From Limisalsivibrio acetivorans (GTDB lineage: Bacteria; Chrysiogenota; Deferribacteres; Deferribacterales; Geovibrionaceae): a stretch of 64,000 bases of DNA. Below, one piece after another: positions 42,468 to 52,126 of this stretch. The notes beneath the pieces are model-generated. The model searched no databases. It saw only the letters and a list, made by a program, of their open reading frames with translations, and had not been told where the DNA came from. Numbering within the stretch: the first letter of the stretch is position 1; every line of letters starts with the position of its first letter. The position numbers and the translations under genes are program-made. The stretch is taken from contig NZ_ATWF01000001.1 in NCBI RefSeq assembly GCF_000421105.1, forward strand, positions 592,930-656,929, in the 5' to 3' direction.

Positions 42468-43592
42468 ATGAAAAAAACAATTCTCGCCCTGATGATTGGA
42501 CTTTTAACCGCCGCCTTCGCCCATGCGGAGACGATCAAGATCGGCGCTGTACTCGCTGAAACAGGCCCCGCATCCTACCTCGGATACCCCGAGAAGCAGA
42601 CGCTTGAGATGCTTGTGGAAGAGATAAACGCCGAAGGCGGACTGAACGGAAACAAGATTGAGCTCATCGCCCTGGATACCCAAGGCTCCGAGCAGCGAAC
42701 CATAAACAACTTTAAAAGGCTGGTGACAAAGGATCAGGTCCTTGCTGTAATCGGACCCACCAGAACCGGCTCCACCCTTGCCATTAAACCCCTTGCCGAT
42801 AGATACAGGGTACCCCTCTTCAGCTGTGCGGCGAGCAAGAGAATCGTTGAGCCAACCAGCCCCTATGTATTCAAATCACCCCAGAGCGATGTCCATGCGG
42901 CGGAGAAGATCTTCGGCTACATGAAGGCTAAGGGGATGACAAAGGCGGCTCTTATCACTGCCCAGAGCGGTTTTGGAACCACAGGTCGTGACGCCCTCCT
43001 CGAAAGTGCCAAGGAGATGGGGATCACCATTGTCGCCGATGAAAAGTTCGGCGATAAGGATAAGGATATGACCAGCCAGCTCGATAAGATAAAGAAAGAA
43101 AATCCCGATGCTGTTATCTGCTGGGGAGTCGGCCCCGCACCCGCCATTGTGGCGAGAAACGCATCCCAGCTCGGTATCGAAAACCTCTTTATGAGCCACG
43201 GCGTTGCATCAAAAAAATTTATTGAGCTTGCAGGAGACAGTGCAAATGGTATAAAACTTCCTGCGGGAAGGCTAACTGTTGCAGAAAAACTTCCCGACGG
43301 GAACAGGTACAAGCCCGTTCTCATGGAATATAAAAATAAATTTGAGAAGAAGTTCGACAGCCCCGTATCCTCCTTCGGCGGACACGCTTACGACTCCTTC
43401 CACATGTTCAAACTAGCCTACGAAAAGGCCGGTGCAGACAGGGAGAAGATAGCAAAAGCGGCAGAGCAGATTAAGGGATTCCTCGGCACAGCGGGTGAAT
43501 TCAATCTCTCCGAAACGGATCACAATGGGCTTACAGCAGAGGCGTTTATAATGGTCGAGATTAAAGACGGCAACTTCGAGATTGCTGACTAA
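42468..43592 (+). CDS. livK: Periplasmic substrate-binding protein of Liv-type ABC transporter
   Basis: 374 residues: signal peptide MKKTILALMIGLLTAAFAHA followed by ETIKIGAVLAETGPASYLGY and the type I binding-protein fold of the LivJK/Peripla_BP_6 family. Its signal peptide and core differ from the binding protein of the first Liv operon (8260-9405), so the two systems probably have different ligands. It is separated from livH by zero bases (TAA then ATG). Confidence 0.92.
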   Translation: MKKTILALMIGLLTAAFAHAETIKIGAVLAETGPASYLGYPEKQTLEMLVEEINAEGGLNGNKIELIALDTQGSEQRTINNFKRLVTKDQVLAVIGPTRTGSTLAIKPLADRYRVPLFSCAASKRIVEPTSPYVFKSPQSDVHAAEKIFGYMKAKGMTKAALITAQSGFGTTGRDALLESAKEMGITIVADEKFGDKDKDMTSQLDKIKKENPDAVICWGVGPAPAIVARNASQLGIENLFMSHGVASKKFIELAGDSANGIKLPAGRLTVAEKLPDGNRYKPVLMEYKNKFEKKFDSPVSSFGGHAYDSFHMFKLAYEKAGADREKIAKAAEQIKGFLGTAGEFNLSETDHNGLTAEAFIMVEIKDGNFEIAD

Positions 43593-44456
43593 ATGCAGTT
43601 TCTATATTCGGGGCTTACCAGCGGCAGTATCTATGCGCTGGTAGCCCTAGGTTTCAACATAATCTACAACACAACCGGAATCATCAACTTCGCCCAGGGT
43701 GAGTTTGTCATGCTGGGCGGAATGATGATATACACCCTGTTCACGCTGGCCGGCCTACCCTTCGCAGTGGCGTTTCCGGGTGCTGTTCTCTCTGCGCTCA
43801 TCATCGGACTCCTGTTCGAGAGGGTTTTCATAAACCTTGTGAGGGTGAAGAGCGAGATCAACCTGATAACCGTTACCATTGCTGCATCGATAATCCTTCG
43901 TGACATCGGCATGCTCATCTGGGGGCGTGACTCTATTCGTGTGGGGGAGTTCATCCCCAACAAGAATATCGACATGCCCGGCGGCGTTATCACATCCCAG
44001 AGCGTTCTTGTTATCATTACAGGTATCGCCGTTGCGCTCCTACTTAACCTTTTCCTTAAGAAAACACGTTTCGGAAGGGCGATGAGGGCGTGTTTCGATG
44101 ATATGACAGCGGCAGGAATCTGTGGCATAAACGTTATGATGGTGCGTGTATTCAGCTTCGGTTTGGCCGGTGCTGTGGGAGCCATTGCCGGTGTTATCAT
44201 ATCCCCCATAACCTTTGTTACCTACGACGACGGTGTCATGATAGGACTGAAGGGCTTTGCAGCTGCCATCCTCGGCGGACTTGGCAACTTCTGGGGTGCT
44301 GTCCTCGGCGGGCTTCTTCTTGGAGTTTTCGAGAGCTTCTCCGCAAGCATAATACCCTCCGGCTACAAGGATGCGATGGCGTTCTTCGTAATCCTCGTAA
44401 TCCTCTTTGTCCGCCCCGACGGACTACTCGGACGCAAGAAGGTGCACAGGGTATGA
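43593..44456 (+). CDS. livH: Liv-type ABC transporter permease (LivH)
   Basis: 287-residue permease with seven to eight membrane segments. The ALGFNIIYNTTGIINFAQGE motif at the start is the LivH signature. The coupling loop (GRAMRACFDDMTAAGICGI) is present. Start ATG directly abuts the binding-protein stop. Ends overlapping livM by 4 bp. Confidence 0.95.
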   Translation: MQFLYSGLTSGSIYALVALGFNIIYNTTGIINFAQGEFVMLGGMMIYTLFTLAGLPFAVAFPGAVLSALIIGLLFERVFINLVRVKSEINLITVTIAASIILRDIGMLIWGRDSIRVGEFIPNKNIDMPGGVITSQSVLVIITGIAVALLLNLFLKKTRFGRAMRACFDDMTAAGICGINVMMVRVFSFGLAGAVGAIAGVIISPITFVTYDDGVMIGLKGFAAAILGGLGNFWGAVLGGLLLGVFESFSASIIPSGYKDAMAFFVILVILFVRPDGLLGRKKVHRV

Positions 44457-45391
44457 AAAGGCTCAATCCATTTCCTACACTTGCTCTGGCCATCTTCCTT
44501 ACAATTTTCGGAATGAAGATAGACAGCCCCTACTATCTGGGCGTTGCCATAATGATAATGATCCATTCCCTTAATGCCAGCGGCTTCAACCTTCTGCTGG
44601 GCTATACGGGGATCATATCCCTTGGTCAGGCGGCCTTCTTCGGCCTCGGGGCTTATATATCAGGGGTTCTCTCCTCCGCCTACGGCTGGGATGCTATCCT
44701 GACACTCCCGGTAGCCGCCGTATCGGCATTCTTTCTTGCACTCCTTGTGGGCTGGCCCGTACTACGCCTCCACGGCCACTATCTGGCGATGGCAACACTC
44801 GGTTTCGGAATGATAATGTACATATTCATGAACGAGATGAGCTTTATTACAGGGGGCCCCTCCGGCCTTATGGGGATAGGTGATTTCACACTCTTCGGCA
44901 AAGCCTTCCCCTTCGAGGATGAGTTCTTCATTGTAATGTCTGTGTATTTCATACTTGCGCTTACCATACTGGAGCTAATAGATAAATCCTTTCTCCACTA
45001 TAAGATGAAGTTCATTAAGTCCTCTGAAACAGCCTCGGCGAGCTACGGCATAAACGTGGTAAGCACAAAGCTGTTCGTCTTCGCTTCCGTGGCGGCATTC
45101 ACAGCTCTTAACGGCTCGATGTATGCCTTCTACACCCACTTCATAAGCCCCGTTTCCTTCGGGCTGAAATATTCTATCGAGCTCGTTGCGATGGCCACCG
45201 TCGGCGGGCTGGGCTACGTTACAGGGGGCGTCGTAGGTGCAGTTCTGCTTGGTCTTATACCCGAACTCTTCGCAGGTCTGGAGGAATTCGAGATGATCAT
45301 ATACGGAACCTTCCTCGCCGTTGTTGTTATGTTTGCTCCCGGGGGAGTTGTGGGAACCGTTATAAAGCTCTGGAGGCGCAAGGATGCTTGA
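44453..45391 (+). CDS. livM: Liv-type ABC transporter permease (LivM)
   Basis: 312 residues with nine membrane segments; GYTGIISLGQAAFFGLGAYI near residue 50 is the LivM motif. It lacks the 30-residue N-terminal extension of the first operon's LivM. Overlaps both livH (4 bp) and livG (8 bp). Confidence 0.95.
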   Translation: MKRLNPFPTLALAIFLTIFGMKIDSPYYLGVAIMIMIHSLNASGFNLLLGYTGIISLGQAAFFGLGAYISGVLSSAYGWDAILTLPVAAVSAFFLALLVGWPVLRLHGHYLAMATLGFGMIMYIFMNEMSFITGGPSGLMGIGDFTLFGKAFPFEDEFFIVMSVYFILALTILELIDKSFLHYKMKFIKSSETASASYGINVVSTKLFVFASVAAFTALNGSMYAFYTHFISPVSFGLKYSIELVAMATVGGLGYVTGGVVGAVLLGLIPELFAGLEEFEMIIYGTFLAVVVMFAPGGVVGTVIKLWRRKDA

Positions 45392-46136
45392 TGTTCAAGG
45401 TATCTCCGTCCGCTTCGGAGGAGTAAAAGCGCTAACAGACGTATCATTCAGCATAAAAGAGGGGGGAATATCCGCCCTCATCGGCCCTAACGGTGCCGGT
45501 AAAACCACCATGTTCAACGCAGTAACCGGCTTTGTAACCCCTAGCGAAGGAAGAGTGGAGTTCAACGGCGAGGATATAACCGCCGCCCTCCCCCACAAAG
45601 TTTTCGACAGGGGCATAAGCCGGACATTCCAGAACCTGAATATTATCCCCGAGCTCTCACTGCGGGAGAACATGTATCTTGGTATCATAGGTAAGGAGAA
45701 GCCGGGTGGCTTCAAGAGCGTATTCCGGTTGAACAAAAGCTACTGGAAAAGTTCCGCCGAGCGGATAGACCGCTATCTTGAGCTGGCAGGCGTAAAGCAG
45801 TATGAAAACCTGCTACCCGGCTCGGTTCCCTACGGCGTTCTGAAGAACTTCGAGCTCGCCCGTGCAGTTCTTTCCAAACCGAGGCTCCTGCTTCTGGATG
45901 AACCTGCGGCGGGGCTCAACATAGCGGAGAAGGAGACCCTTGCCATGATTGTGCGCAAGGTTTCCGATGAAGGCGTTACGATACTCATGGTCGAGCACGA
46001 CATGGACTTTATATCAAGCCTTGCGGAATACGTTGTATGTCTGAATTTCGGAGAGGTCCTCGCCAAAGGAACCTATGACGAGATACGTTCGGACGATGCC
46101 GTACTCAAGGCGTATCTGGGGGATGAGGATGCTTAG
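45384..46136 (+). CDS. livG: Liv-type ABC transporter ATPase (LivG)
   Basis: 250 residues. Walker A GPNGAGKTT, ABC signature VPYGVLKNFELA (weakly matched, as in some LivG), Walker B LLLLDEPAAGLN and switch histidine LMVEHDMDFISS. The Leu-Ser-Gly-Gly-Gln motif is degenerate (PYGVLKN), an oddity shared by some members of this subfamily. Followed by livF with an 8-bp overlap. Confidence 0.92.
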   Translation: MLDVQGISVRFGGVKALTDVSFSIKEGGISALIGPNGAGKTTMFNAVTGFVTPSEGRVEFNGEDITAALPHKVFDRGISRTFQNLNIIPELSLRENMYLGIIGKEKPGGFKSVFRLNKSYWKSSAERIDRYLELAGVKQYENLLPGSVPYGVLKNFELARAVLSKPRLLLLDEPAAGLNIAEKETLAMIVRKVSDEGVTILMVEHDMDFISSLAEYVVCLNFGEVLAKGTYDEIRSDDAVLKAYLGDEDA

Positions 46137-46854
46137 GGTAAAATCACTTTCCGTATCCTATGGAGCCGTACAGGCGATCATGAACGTTTCCCTCCACGTA
46201 TCCCACGGCGAGTTTGTATCGCTCATCGGAAGCAACGGAGCGGGCAAAACAACCCTGCTCAACTCCATCATGGGTATCGTCCCTCCAAAAGACGGGGAGA
46301 TAACCTTCAATGGTGACTCCATCGCTTCATACTCCGTTCATAAGTCGGTCAAGGAGGGGCTTGCACTGGTGCCCGAAGGCAGGCGTGTATTCCCTAATAT
46401 GACGGTATACGAAAATATCCTCATGGGGGGCTTCACCAGAAGCTCCAAAGAGAATGAGGAGAAGGCTGAGGAAATCGAGGAGATGTTCCCCGTTCTCAAG
46501 GAGCGCAGGAGTCAGGCTGCCGGCATGCTCTCCGGCGGTGAACAGCAGATGCTCGCCATAGCAAGGGCTCTCATGAGCAGACCGAAAATGCTTCTCATGG
46601 ACGAACCCTCCATGGGGCTTGCGCCACTGGTTATAAAGGATGTATACGAAAAGCTTGCGGGGCTCAGCAAAAGCGGGCTTACCATCCTCCTCGTGGAGCA
46701 GAACGCAACTATGGCACTGAAATATGCGGACAGAGGCTATGTGCTTGAAAATGGACGCATAGTTCTTCAGGGCTCCTCTTCGGAACTTCTTGGTGACAAC
46801 GAGGTGAAGAGAGCCTATCTTGGCAAGGAATACAAGGAGAAGTGGGAGAGATAG
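46129..46854 (+). CDS. livF: Liv-type ABC transporter ATPase (LivF)
   Basis: 241 residues with Walker A GSNGAGKTT, signature LSGGEQQML, Walker B LLMDEPSMGL and LVEQNATMAL. The ATG at 46129 overlaps the livG end. It is chosen over an upstream extension and an ATG at 46123 because GGGGG lies 6 bp before it and the length matches LivF. Completes the transporter. Confidence 0.92.
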   Translation: MLRVKSLSVSYGAVQAIMNVSLHVSHGEFVSLIGSNGAGKTTLLNSIMGIVPPKDGEITFNGDSIASYSVHKSVKEGLALVPEGRRVFPNMTVYENILMGGFTRSSKENEEKAEEIEEMFPVLKERRSQAAGMLSGGEQQMLAIARALMSRPKMLLMDEPSMGLAPLVIKDVYEKLAGLSKSGLTILLVEQNATMALKYADRGYVLENGRIVLQGSSSELLGDNEVKRAYLGKEYKEKWER

Positions 46855-48171
46855 ATGAAATACTGGCAGGAACGTGAAGAGACGATGAGCGTTGAGGAAC
46901 GGGAAGCTTTCCAGCTGGAGAGGCTTCAAACCACCCTCAACAGAGCATACGAGAACGTTGATTTCTACAGCAGAAAATTCCGTGAGGTCGGTGCAGACCC
47001 CTCCACAGTTAAGGATCTCAAGGATATTGCCAATATGCCCTTCACCACGAAGCAGGACCTTCGTGATAACTATCCCTACGGCATGTTCGCTGTGCCCCTG
47101 AGAGATATCGTCCGCATCCACTCCTCCAGCGGAACCACCGGAAAACCCACCGTTGTAGGCTACACTAAGGCGGATCTTGAAAACTGGAAGGATCTCGTTG
47201 CCCGTCTGTTCATCGCAGGGGGAGCGGACCAGAACGACATAGTCCATATCGCCTTCACCTACGGCCTCTTCACAGGCGGCTTCGGTCTTCACTACGGTGC
47301 CGAGCATATCGGCGCATCCGTTATACCCGTATCAAGCGGAAACACCGGCAGACAGATCAATATTATGCAGGACTACCGCTCCTCCGTACTCATAAGCACA
47401 CCCTCCTATGCGCTTCATATCGCAGAGACCCTCGAAAAACAAGGGCTCACAAAGGATGATATACACCTGCGCCTCGGCATGTTCGGAAGCGAACCGTGGG
47501 GGCAGAAGATACGTGAGGAGATAGAGGAGAAGCTCGGTGTAATCGCCACGGACAACTACGGTCTTTCCGAGCTTATGGGTCCGGGTGTCGCCGGAGAATG
47601 CCTTGAAAAGAAGGGTCTTCACGTTAACGAGGACCATTTCCTCATGGAGATAATCGATCCCGAAACACTCAAACCCCTCCCCCTCGGCGAAAAGGGTGAG
47701 CTTGTTATCACAACCCTCAAGCGTGAGGCGATGCCCCTTATACGCTACCGTACGAGGGATATAACACGCCTTTACCGAGAGGAGTGCCCCTGCGGCAGGA
47801 CACTTATCAAGATGGAGAAGCCCTGCGGCAGAACGGATGACATGCTTATCATCAACGGCGTAAACGTCTTCCCCTCACAGGTTGAAGAGGTTCTGGAGAA
47901 GGTTCAGGGCGCATCACCCCACTATATGCTTATAGTGACAAAGAAGGGTGCACTCGATGATCTGGAGATACAGATAGAGGTATCCGAGGCGCTCTTCTTC
48001 GATGAGATGAAGAAACAGAGAACTCTCATGGAGGAGCTCACAAAACTCTTCCAGCAGGGGCTTCTCATTAAGCCTAAAGTTAAGCTTGTTATGCCCAAGT
48101 CCCTTGATCGTTTTGAGGGTAAGGCGAAACGGGTTATCGATAAAAGACCGGTTGCCTGCGATTATGAGTAA
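46855..48171 (+). CDS. paaK: Phenylacetate-CoA ligase (PaaK family), second copy
   Basis: 438 residues with the same motif order as the first copy ([60 protein letters not shown]). The two copies are clearly homologous but diverged, so this is an old duplication with probable substrate divergence, not a recent repeat. ATG immediately follows the livF stop. It ends overlapping the HD-domain gene by 8 bp. Confidence 0.93.
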   Translation: MKYWQEREETMSVEEREAFQLERLQTTLNRAYENVDFYSRKFREVGADPSTVKDLKDIANMPFTTKQDLRDNYPYGMFAVPLRDIVRIHSSSGTTGKPTVVGYTKADLENWKDLVARLFIAGGADQNDIVHIAFTYGLFTGGFGLHYGAEHIGASVIPVSSGNTGRQINIMQDYRSSVLISTPSYALHIAETLEKQGLTKDDIHLRLGMFGSEPWGQKIREEIEEKLGVIATDNYGLSELMGPGVAGECLEKKGLHVNEDHFLMEIIDPETLKPLPLGEKGELVITTLKREAMPLIRYRTRDITRLYREECPCGRTLIKMEKPCGRTDDMLIINGVNVFPSQVEEVLEKVQGASPHYMLIVTKKGALDDLEIQIEVSEALFFDEMKKQRTLMEELTKLFQQGLLIKPKVKLVMPKSLDRFEGKAKRVIDKRPVACDYE

Positions 48172-48745
48172 CGACAACAGGCTTGCTAACTTCTTCTTTG
48201 AGGCCGGATTCCTCCAGAATATGGAGCGCACCGGCCTTCCTTATCTGGGGAGCGGCTCCCAGAATGTCGCCTCCCATGTCTACCGTACCTGTATAATCGG
48301 CTTCACCCTCGCCTCCGAGGTGGGCGCCGATGCGGACAAGGTCTTGAAGATGTGCCTCTTCCATGATATTGAGGAAGCAAGGACTGGTGACTTGAACTAC
48401 CTTCAGCAGAGGTATGTAGACTCCGATGACGATCGAGCCCTCTCCCATGCGCTTAAGGGACTACCCATCGAGAGCTCGGTTAAAGAGCTTATCGATGAGT
48501 TCACCGAACAGAAAACCATCGAGGCACGGCTTGCCAAGGATGCGGATGTTCTGGAGCTCATACTGTTCCTGAAAGAACAGGCGGATAAAGGGAACGACCA
48601 GGCAAAGCGCTGGATTAGAGCGGCTCTCACCAGACTTAAAACGGACAGGGCAAAGGGAATGGCCGAAGGCATCCTTGAAACCCTGTACTATGAGTGGTGG
48701 TACGGAGAGGATGATGACTGGAAAGGCGGATCAAAAAACTGGTGA
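48164..48745 (+). CDS. HD-domain phosphohydrolase (YfbR/5'-nucleotidase-like)
   Basis: 193 residues. The H...HD...D metal motif is complete: [19 protein letters not shown] and KDADVLE. The [11 protein letters not shown] context is that of YfbR-type 5'-deoxynucleotidases (HD_3). It starts inside the end of the second paaK and probably belongs to the operon by position rather than by function. Tryptophan-rich acidic C-terminus ([11 protein letters not shown]). Confidence 0.78.
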   Translation: MSNDNRLANFFFEAGFLQNMERTGLPYLGSGSQNVASHVYRTCIIGFTLASEVGADADKVLKMCLFHDIEEARTGDLNYLQQRYVDSDDDRALSHALKGLPIESSVKELIDEFTEQKTIEARLAKDADVLELILFLKEQADKGNDQAKRWIRAALTRLKTDRAKGMAEGILETLYYEWWYGEDDDWKGGSKNW

Positions 48746-49250
48746 GGAGAGCTATCCGGGCATACTCGATTCCCTGACCGCTGCACTTTACCTCTGCTTC
48801 TTCAATAAAAAGGCACTCTATATGCTCTTCCTGAACAGGAGGCACATGTGGAATATAATCACCATAGCCCTCGCCACCCTCATTCTGCCGTACAGAACCC
48901 CCATAAACGGAACCGATGTCTTCTTCACCTTCGAAGGATTCCTAGAGACAGTTATCCTCGAATCGATATTCTTCGGCCTCCTCTTTATCTTTGCCAGACG
49001 TAAAAGCTTCCGCTATGCGGCGGGCTTCCTTAGGGTATTTTTGGCGATATATATCACAGGATTCGCCATGCCACTCACACTTTTCTTTTCAGGTAACATG
49101 CTCTCTATCCTTTTTGCCTTCCTTTCAGCATGGAACCTCAGCGTTATCATCTTCGCATTCAGCACACTTAACGGGCTTGATTATTTCAGGGGCGGGTCAG
49201 TGGTTATGTTGTGCTTCATGATTACGATCATGATACCGGCGGTAATGTGA
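48714..49250 (+). CDS. Integral membrane protein of unknown function
   Basis: 178 residues with four to five hydrophobic segments (about 35-60, 72-95, 100-150, 155-175) and no recognised catalytic motif; the arrangement recalls Yip1-type membrane proteins. Start at 48714 has GGAG 6 bp upstream, within the end of the HD gene. Terminal gene of the second Liv operon. I do not recognise it. Confidence 0.7.
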   Translation: MTGKADQKTGEESYPGILDSLTAALYLCFFNKKALYMLFLNRRHMWNIITIALATLILPYRTPINGTDVFFTFEGFLETVILESIFFGLLFIFARRKSFRYAAGFLRVFLAIYITGFAMPLTLFFSGNMLSILFAFLSAWNLSVIIFAFSTLNGLDYFRGGSVVMLCFMITIMIPAVM

Positions 49251-49318
49251 GGGGTGGTTAAGGGGAAGATATTCCTCTTAGAATCTCCTTTTTTTATTCT
49301 TTACATAGTCGAATACGA

Positions 49319-49372
49319 AATAAGTCACTAATTTATGTGTTTCGTGCTAAAGCACGCCATACTTTTGGCGCA
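49319..49372 (-). repeat. Repeat module A, copy 2
   Basis: Reverse complement of the module at 32161-32215, with about five differences over 54 bp. Contains the hairpin GTGCT-AA-AGCAC. Confidence 0.88.
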
Positions 49373-49387
49373 ATTTATTCCTAATAT

Positions 49388-49426
49388 GGGTTTTTGAGGG
49401 GTGCGGGGAACTTTGTTCCCTAAAAA
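49388..49426 (-). repeat. Repeat module B, copy 2
   Basis: Reverse complement of the module at 32253-32292 with about three differences, including the GGGAAC-N3-GTTCCC hairpin. Confidence 0.88.
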
Positions 49427-49457
49427 GTTCCCTGCGATCTTAGCTTTACTAATCTTT

Positions 49458-49483
49458 GGAATTTCCCGTCCATGGAAATTTCC
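49458..49483. repeat. Repeat module C, copy 2: hairpin with CGTCCAT loop
   Basis: GGAATTTCC / GGAAATTTCC around CGTCCAT; the inner five pairs are perfect. Right arm ends just before the tonB stop codon. Confidence 0.78.
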
Positions 49484-49488
49484 CACAT

Positions 49489-50349
49489 TTAATAGATGTC
49501 AAAAGCTCCGCCGATCTTGTAGACGAAATGCCCGTCAACTCGAAGTATCCGCTTATCATAGCTGGCCGGAAGGGGCACACCACCCATATCCTTAAGGGCA
49601 CGGACGGCCTCCTTGTCAAGGTCGGGGTATCCGCTGCTCTCCACTACCTGCACACCAGTTATTCTACCGTCTTTATGTATTACAAAGCGTATGCGAACAA
49701 CACCCTCTTCCCCCCGCATGCCTGAATCGTAGGGGTAGTTCCATGTCTGGTAAAGCCTGCGTTTGAACTTGTGGAAGTATGAGGTGTATTTCAGCTTTAC
49801 CTGTGTCATCGAGACGACTTCCTCGCCGTCGCTGTACTCACCTTCGGCCGCTTTACCGATCACATCCCTCGGGTTAAGTATCCTGTCCACCTGCTCGCGG
49901 CTGAGGTTTAGCTCGGAGCTGTCATCCTTCTCCACTTTCGGCAGATCCGGCTTCTCCGGCGGTAAAGGCTCAACCTCCTGAGCTGTACTGGGTTTCTGCT
50001 CACGCTGTTCCGGTTCAGACTCCACAGGTTTATCGGGCTTCCTGTCTGGACTTTGTCTCGGCTTTGCCCTCTTCTCCTCTTCCGCTTCGGGGAGTGGAGG
50101 TGCCTCCTCCGGTTTTACACGTACAGGCTTTTCAGGATCGGGTTCCGGCACAATTTCCGGCTGGGGCTGGGGTTGAGATGGTTGAGGCTTCTTCGGTTCA
50201 GGGGGTTCTGGCTTCTTCTTTTCGATAACGTCTACGGTTATTGGCTTTTTCTTTTCTTCACTCTCAGGAACATTAAGGTCTACAAGCTGAAGGACTAGCA
50301 GGTGAATGAATGCAGAAATAAGGATGAAGAGTATAAGCCTTCTGTTCAT
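49489..50349 (-). CDS. tonB: TonB family energy transducer
   Basis: 286 residues. N-terminal membrane anchor (about 5-25), a Pro/Glu/Lys-rich periplasm-spanning linker (about 40-150) and a C-terminal TonB domain (about 200-286) with the GYPDLDKEAVRALKDMG motif and VRIRFVIHKDGRITGVQVVE. It couples the proton-motive force to outer-membrane receptors. No exbBD genes or TonB-dependent receptor lies next to it. It is isolated, with stop codon bordering the repeat region. Confidence 0.9.
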   Translation of the reverse strand: MNRRLILFILISAFIHLLVLQLVDLNVPESEEKKKPITVDVIEKKKPEPPEPKKPQPSQPQPQPEIVPEPDPEKPVRVKPEEAPPLPEAEEEKRAKPRQSPDRKPDKPVESEPEQREQKPSTAQEVEPLPPEKPDLPKVEKDDSSELNLSREQVDRILNPRDVIGKAAEGEYSDGEEVVSMTQVKLKYTSYFHKFKRRLYQTWNYPYDSGMRGEEGVVRIRFVIHKDGRITGVQVVESSGYPDLDKEAVRALKDMGGVPLPASYDKRILRVDGHFVYKIGGAFDIY

Positions 50350-50540
50350 TATATAATAATTATCCTCATATTAAGCCCTTACAAGCCCCTCCTCTCAATT
50401 ATACTAATACATGAACAAAGTCTCGGCAAGAAGTTCAAAGCCAATACAGAAGCAAAAACAGAACTCCATATAATAAAACTTGACATGAATCGACTAAGGT
50501 ATTATTCATAACACTGACAGAATAAATCGAGGAGGATACT
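50350..50540. promoter_or_regulatory. Divergent promoter region tonB/hsp20
   Basis: 191 bp. A perfect TTGACA at 50480-50485 with TATTCA 17 bp on (50503-50508; weak -10) faces the hsp20 gene. No CIRCE element and no clear HAIR (HspR) inverted repeat is visible; CTTGACA...ACTAAGG is only a weak partial match. AGGAGG lies before the hsp20 ATG. Confidence 0.5.
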
Positions 50541-50978
50541 ATGGCAATAGTAAGATGGGACCCCCTGAAGGATCTTATGGCAATGCACGACAGGATGAAC
50601 AAGATGTTCGATGAGGCATTCGAAAAGACGGGGAACACTGGCTACGGTGAGTGGACACCCCCCGTTGACATCTATGAGACCGAGGAAAATATCGTAATCG
50701 TATGCGAGGTTCCCGGCATGGACGAGAAGGATGTGGATATCCAGATATCCGAAGGCGTACTCACGCTCAAGGGTGAAAAGAAGTACCCCATCGACAAGGA
50801 GAGCGACAACTACTACAGGCTTGAACGCTCCTACGGCAAGTTTAACAGAACCTTTGCCATCCCCAACAGTGTAGACCTTGAGAATATCAAGGCCGGCCTT
50901 AAGGACGGAATCCTTAAGATCACCCTCTTCAAGAAGAGCGAGGTTCAACCGAAGGTGATTAAGGTGGAAACTGAATGA
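50541..50978 (+). CDS. Small heat-shock protein (Hsp20/alpha-crystallin family)
   Basis: 145 residues with the alpha-crystallin domain (about 38-132): PPVDIYETEENIVIVCEVPG, the A-x-L-K-x-G-L motif variant (IKAGLKDGILKI) and a C-terminal IKVE tail. Binds unfolded proteins independent of ATP. The first gene of hsp20-dnaJ-hspR-clpB. Confidence 0.94.
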   Translation: MAIVRWDPLKDLMAMHDRMNKMFDEAFEKTGNTGYGEWTPPVDIYETEENIVIVCEVPGMDEKDVDIQISEGVLTLKGEKKYPIDKESDNYYRLERSYGKFNRTFAIPNSVDLENIKAGLKDGILKITLFKKSEVQPKVIKVETE

Positions 50979-51012
50979 TTTTTTCCGTTCTGAACGCAAG
51001 GAGAAGTAACTG

Positions 51013-52116
51013 ATGGCTGAGAACTATTACGACATACTCGGCATAGAGAAAGGCGCCACTCAGGATGAGGTGAAGAAGGCGTATCGCAAGATGGCCAGAA
51101 AATACCACCCCGATCTGAACCCCGGCGACAAAGAGGCCGAGAGTAAGTTTAAAGAGGTTTCCGAAGCCTACGGTGTTCTCAGCGATGAGGAGAAGCGCAA
51201 GCAGTACGACCAGCTAGGCCACGATGCCTTCAAAAACGGCGGACACGGCTACGACTTCTCCGGCTCTAACTTTGAGGATATCCGGGATCAGTTCAGCGGT
51301 TTCGGATTCGACGATCTCTTCGGCGATATATTCGGCATGGGTGGCGGTTCTGCACGCAGAGCCGACCGCCCTACCCAGGGTGAGGATCTGTATTACACCG
51401 TAAAGATCCCCTTTGTGGACTCCATCAAGGGTCGTGAATACGAGCTTAATATTGTGCACACCGTCTCCTGCGAGAAATGCGGCGGCAAAGGGGGCGATAA
51501 GTCCACGTGCACCGTATGTCAGGGTACTGGAAAAAGCTCCCATAACAGGGGGGGCTTCTTCGTAAACAGCGTCTGCTCAAACTGCGGCGGTTCCGGTAAA
51601 ATCACCACACGCCAATGCAATGAGTGCTACGGCAAGGGTGAGAAGGAAGTCAAAGAGCGTATTAAGGTACGCATACCCGCCGGCGTGGACAAGGGTTCGA
51701 AGGTAAAAGTCAAAAACAAAGGGAACGCCGGAAGAAACGGAGGACCCCAAGGGCATCTTTTCATAATAACAAACGTGGAGGACCACCCCGTATACAGACG
51801 TGAGGGGCACAGCCTCTACGTTGATATCGATGTGGATATGTTCGAGGCCTCACTGGGACGAAAGATTGAGGTTCCCACACCCTACGGAAACATCAACATA
51901 AACGTTCCCGCCGGAACCCAACCGGGACAGAAGTTCCGGATAAGGAACAAGGGCGTTCCCAAGCTGAAGGGTGACGGTAACGGCGACCTGTACGTGGTAG
52001 TGAACGTTGTAATACCACAGGTAGCCATCGGCGAGGACAGGGAAACCCTTGAAGAGATGCAGAAACGATACGCCACAGGGCTTCGTGATGAGGTACTGAA
52101 AAAAGGTAAAATCTAG
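51013..52116 (+). CDS. dnaJ: Chaperone DnaJ, type I
   Basis: 367 residues: J domain (about 1-70) with [16 protein letters not shown] including the HPD motif, Gly/Phe-rich linker (about 75-110), a four-repeat zinc domain with [24 protein letters not shown] and CNECYGKG, then the C-terminal beta-sandwich domains. Complete. It stimulates DnaK, whose gene is not in the window. Thirty-four bp after hsp20. CbpA-like position next to hspR. Confidence 0.94.
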   Translation: MAENYYDILGIEKGATQDEVKKAYRKMARKYHPDLNPGDKEAESKFKEVSEAYGVLSDEEKRKQYDQLGHDAFKNGGHGYDFSGSNFEDIRDQFSGFGFDDLFGDIFGMGGGSARRADRPTQGEDLYYTVKIPFVDSIKGREYELNIVHTVSCEKCGGKGGDKSTCTVCQGTGKSSHNRGGFFVNSVCSNCGGSGKITTRQCNECYGKGEKEVKERIKVRIPAGVDKGSKVKVKNKGNAGRNGGPQGHLFIITNVEDHPVYRREGHSLYVDIDVDMFEASLGRKIEVPTPYGNININVPAGTQPGQKFRIRNKGVPKLKGDGNGDLYVVVNVVIPQVAIGEDRETLEEMQKRYATGLRDEVLKKGKI

Positions 52117-52126
52117 GTAAGAGATT

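Larger units (their letters stand above)
49251..49488. repeat. Repeat-bearing intergenic region between convergent genes
   Basis: 238 bp without a gene, containing modules A, B and C also found at 32.2-32.3 kb (listed separately). GTGCT-AA-AGCAC lies inside module A. Confidence 0.8.

Noticed and set aside
46327-47307. Long minus-strand open frame opposite livF and the second paaK
   Set aside because: It lies entirely antisense to two well-conserved genes, has no recognisable domain and its composition follows from their codons.
50479-50499. HAIR operator for HspR upstream of hsp20
   Set aside because: CTTGACA and ACTAAGG match the CTTGAGT-N7-ACTCAAG consensus in only one arm; the left part is better explained as a -35 box.
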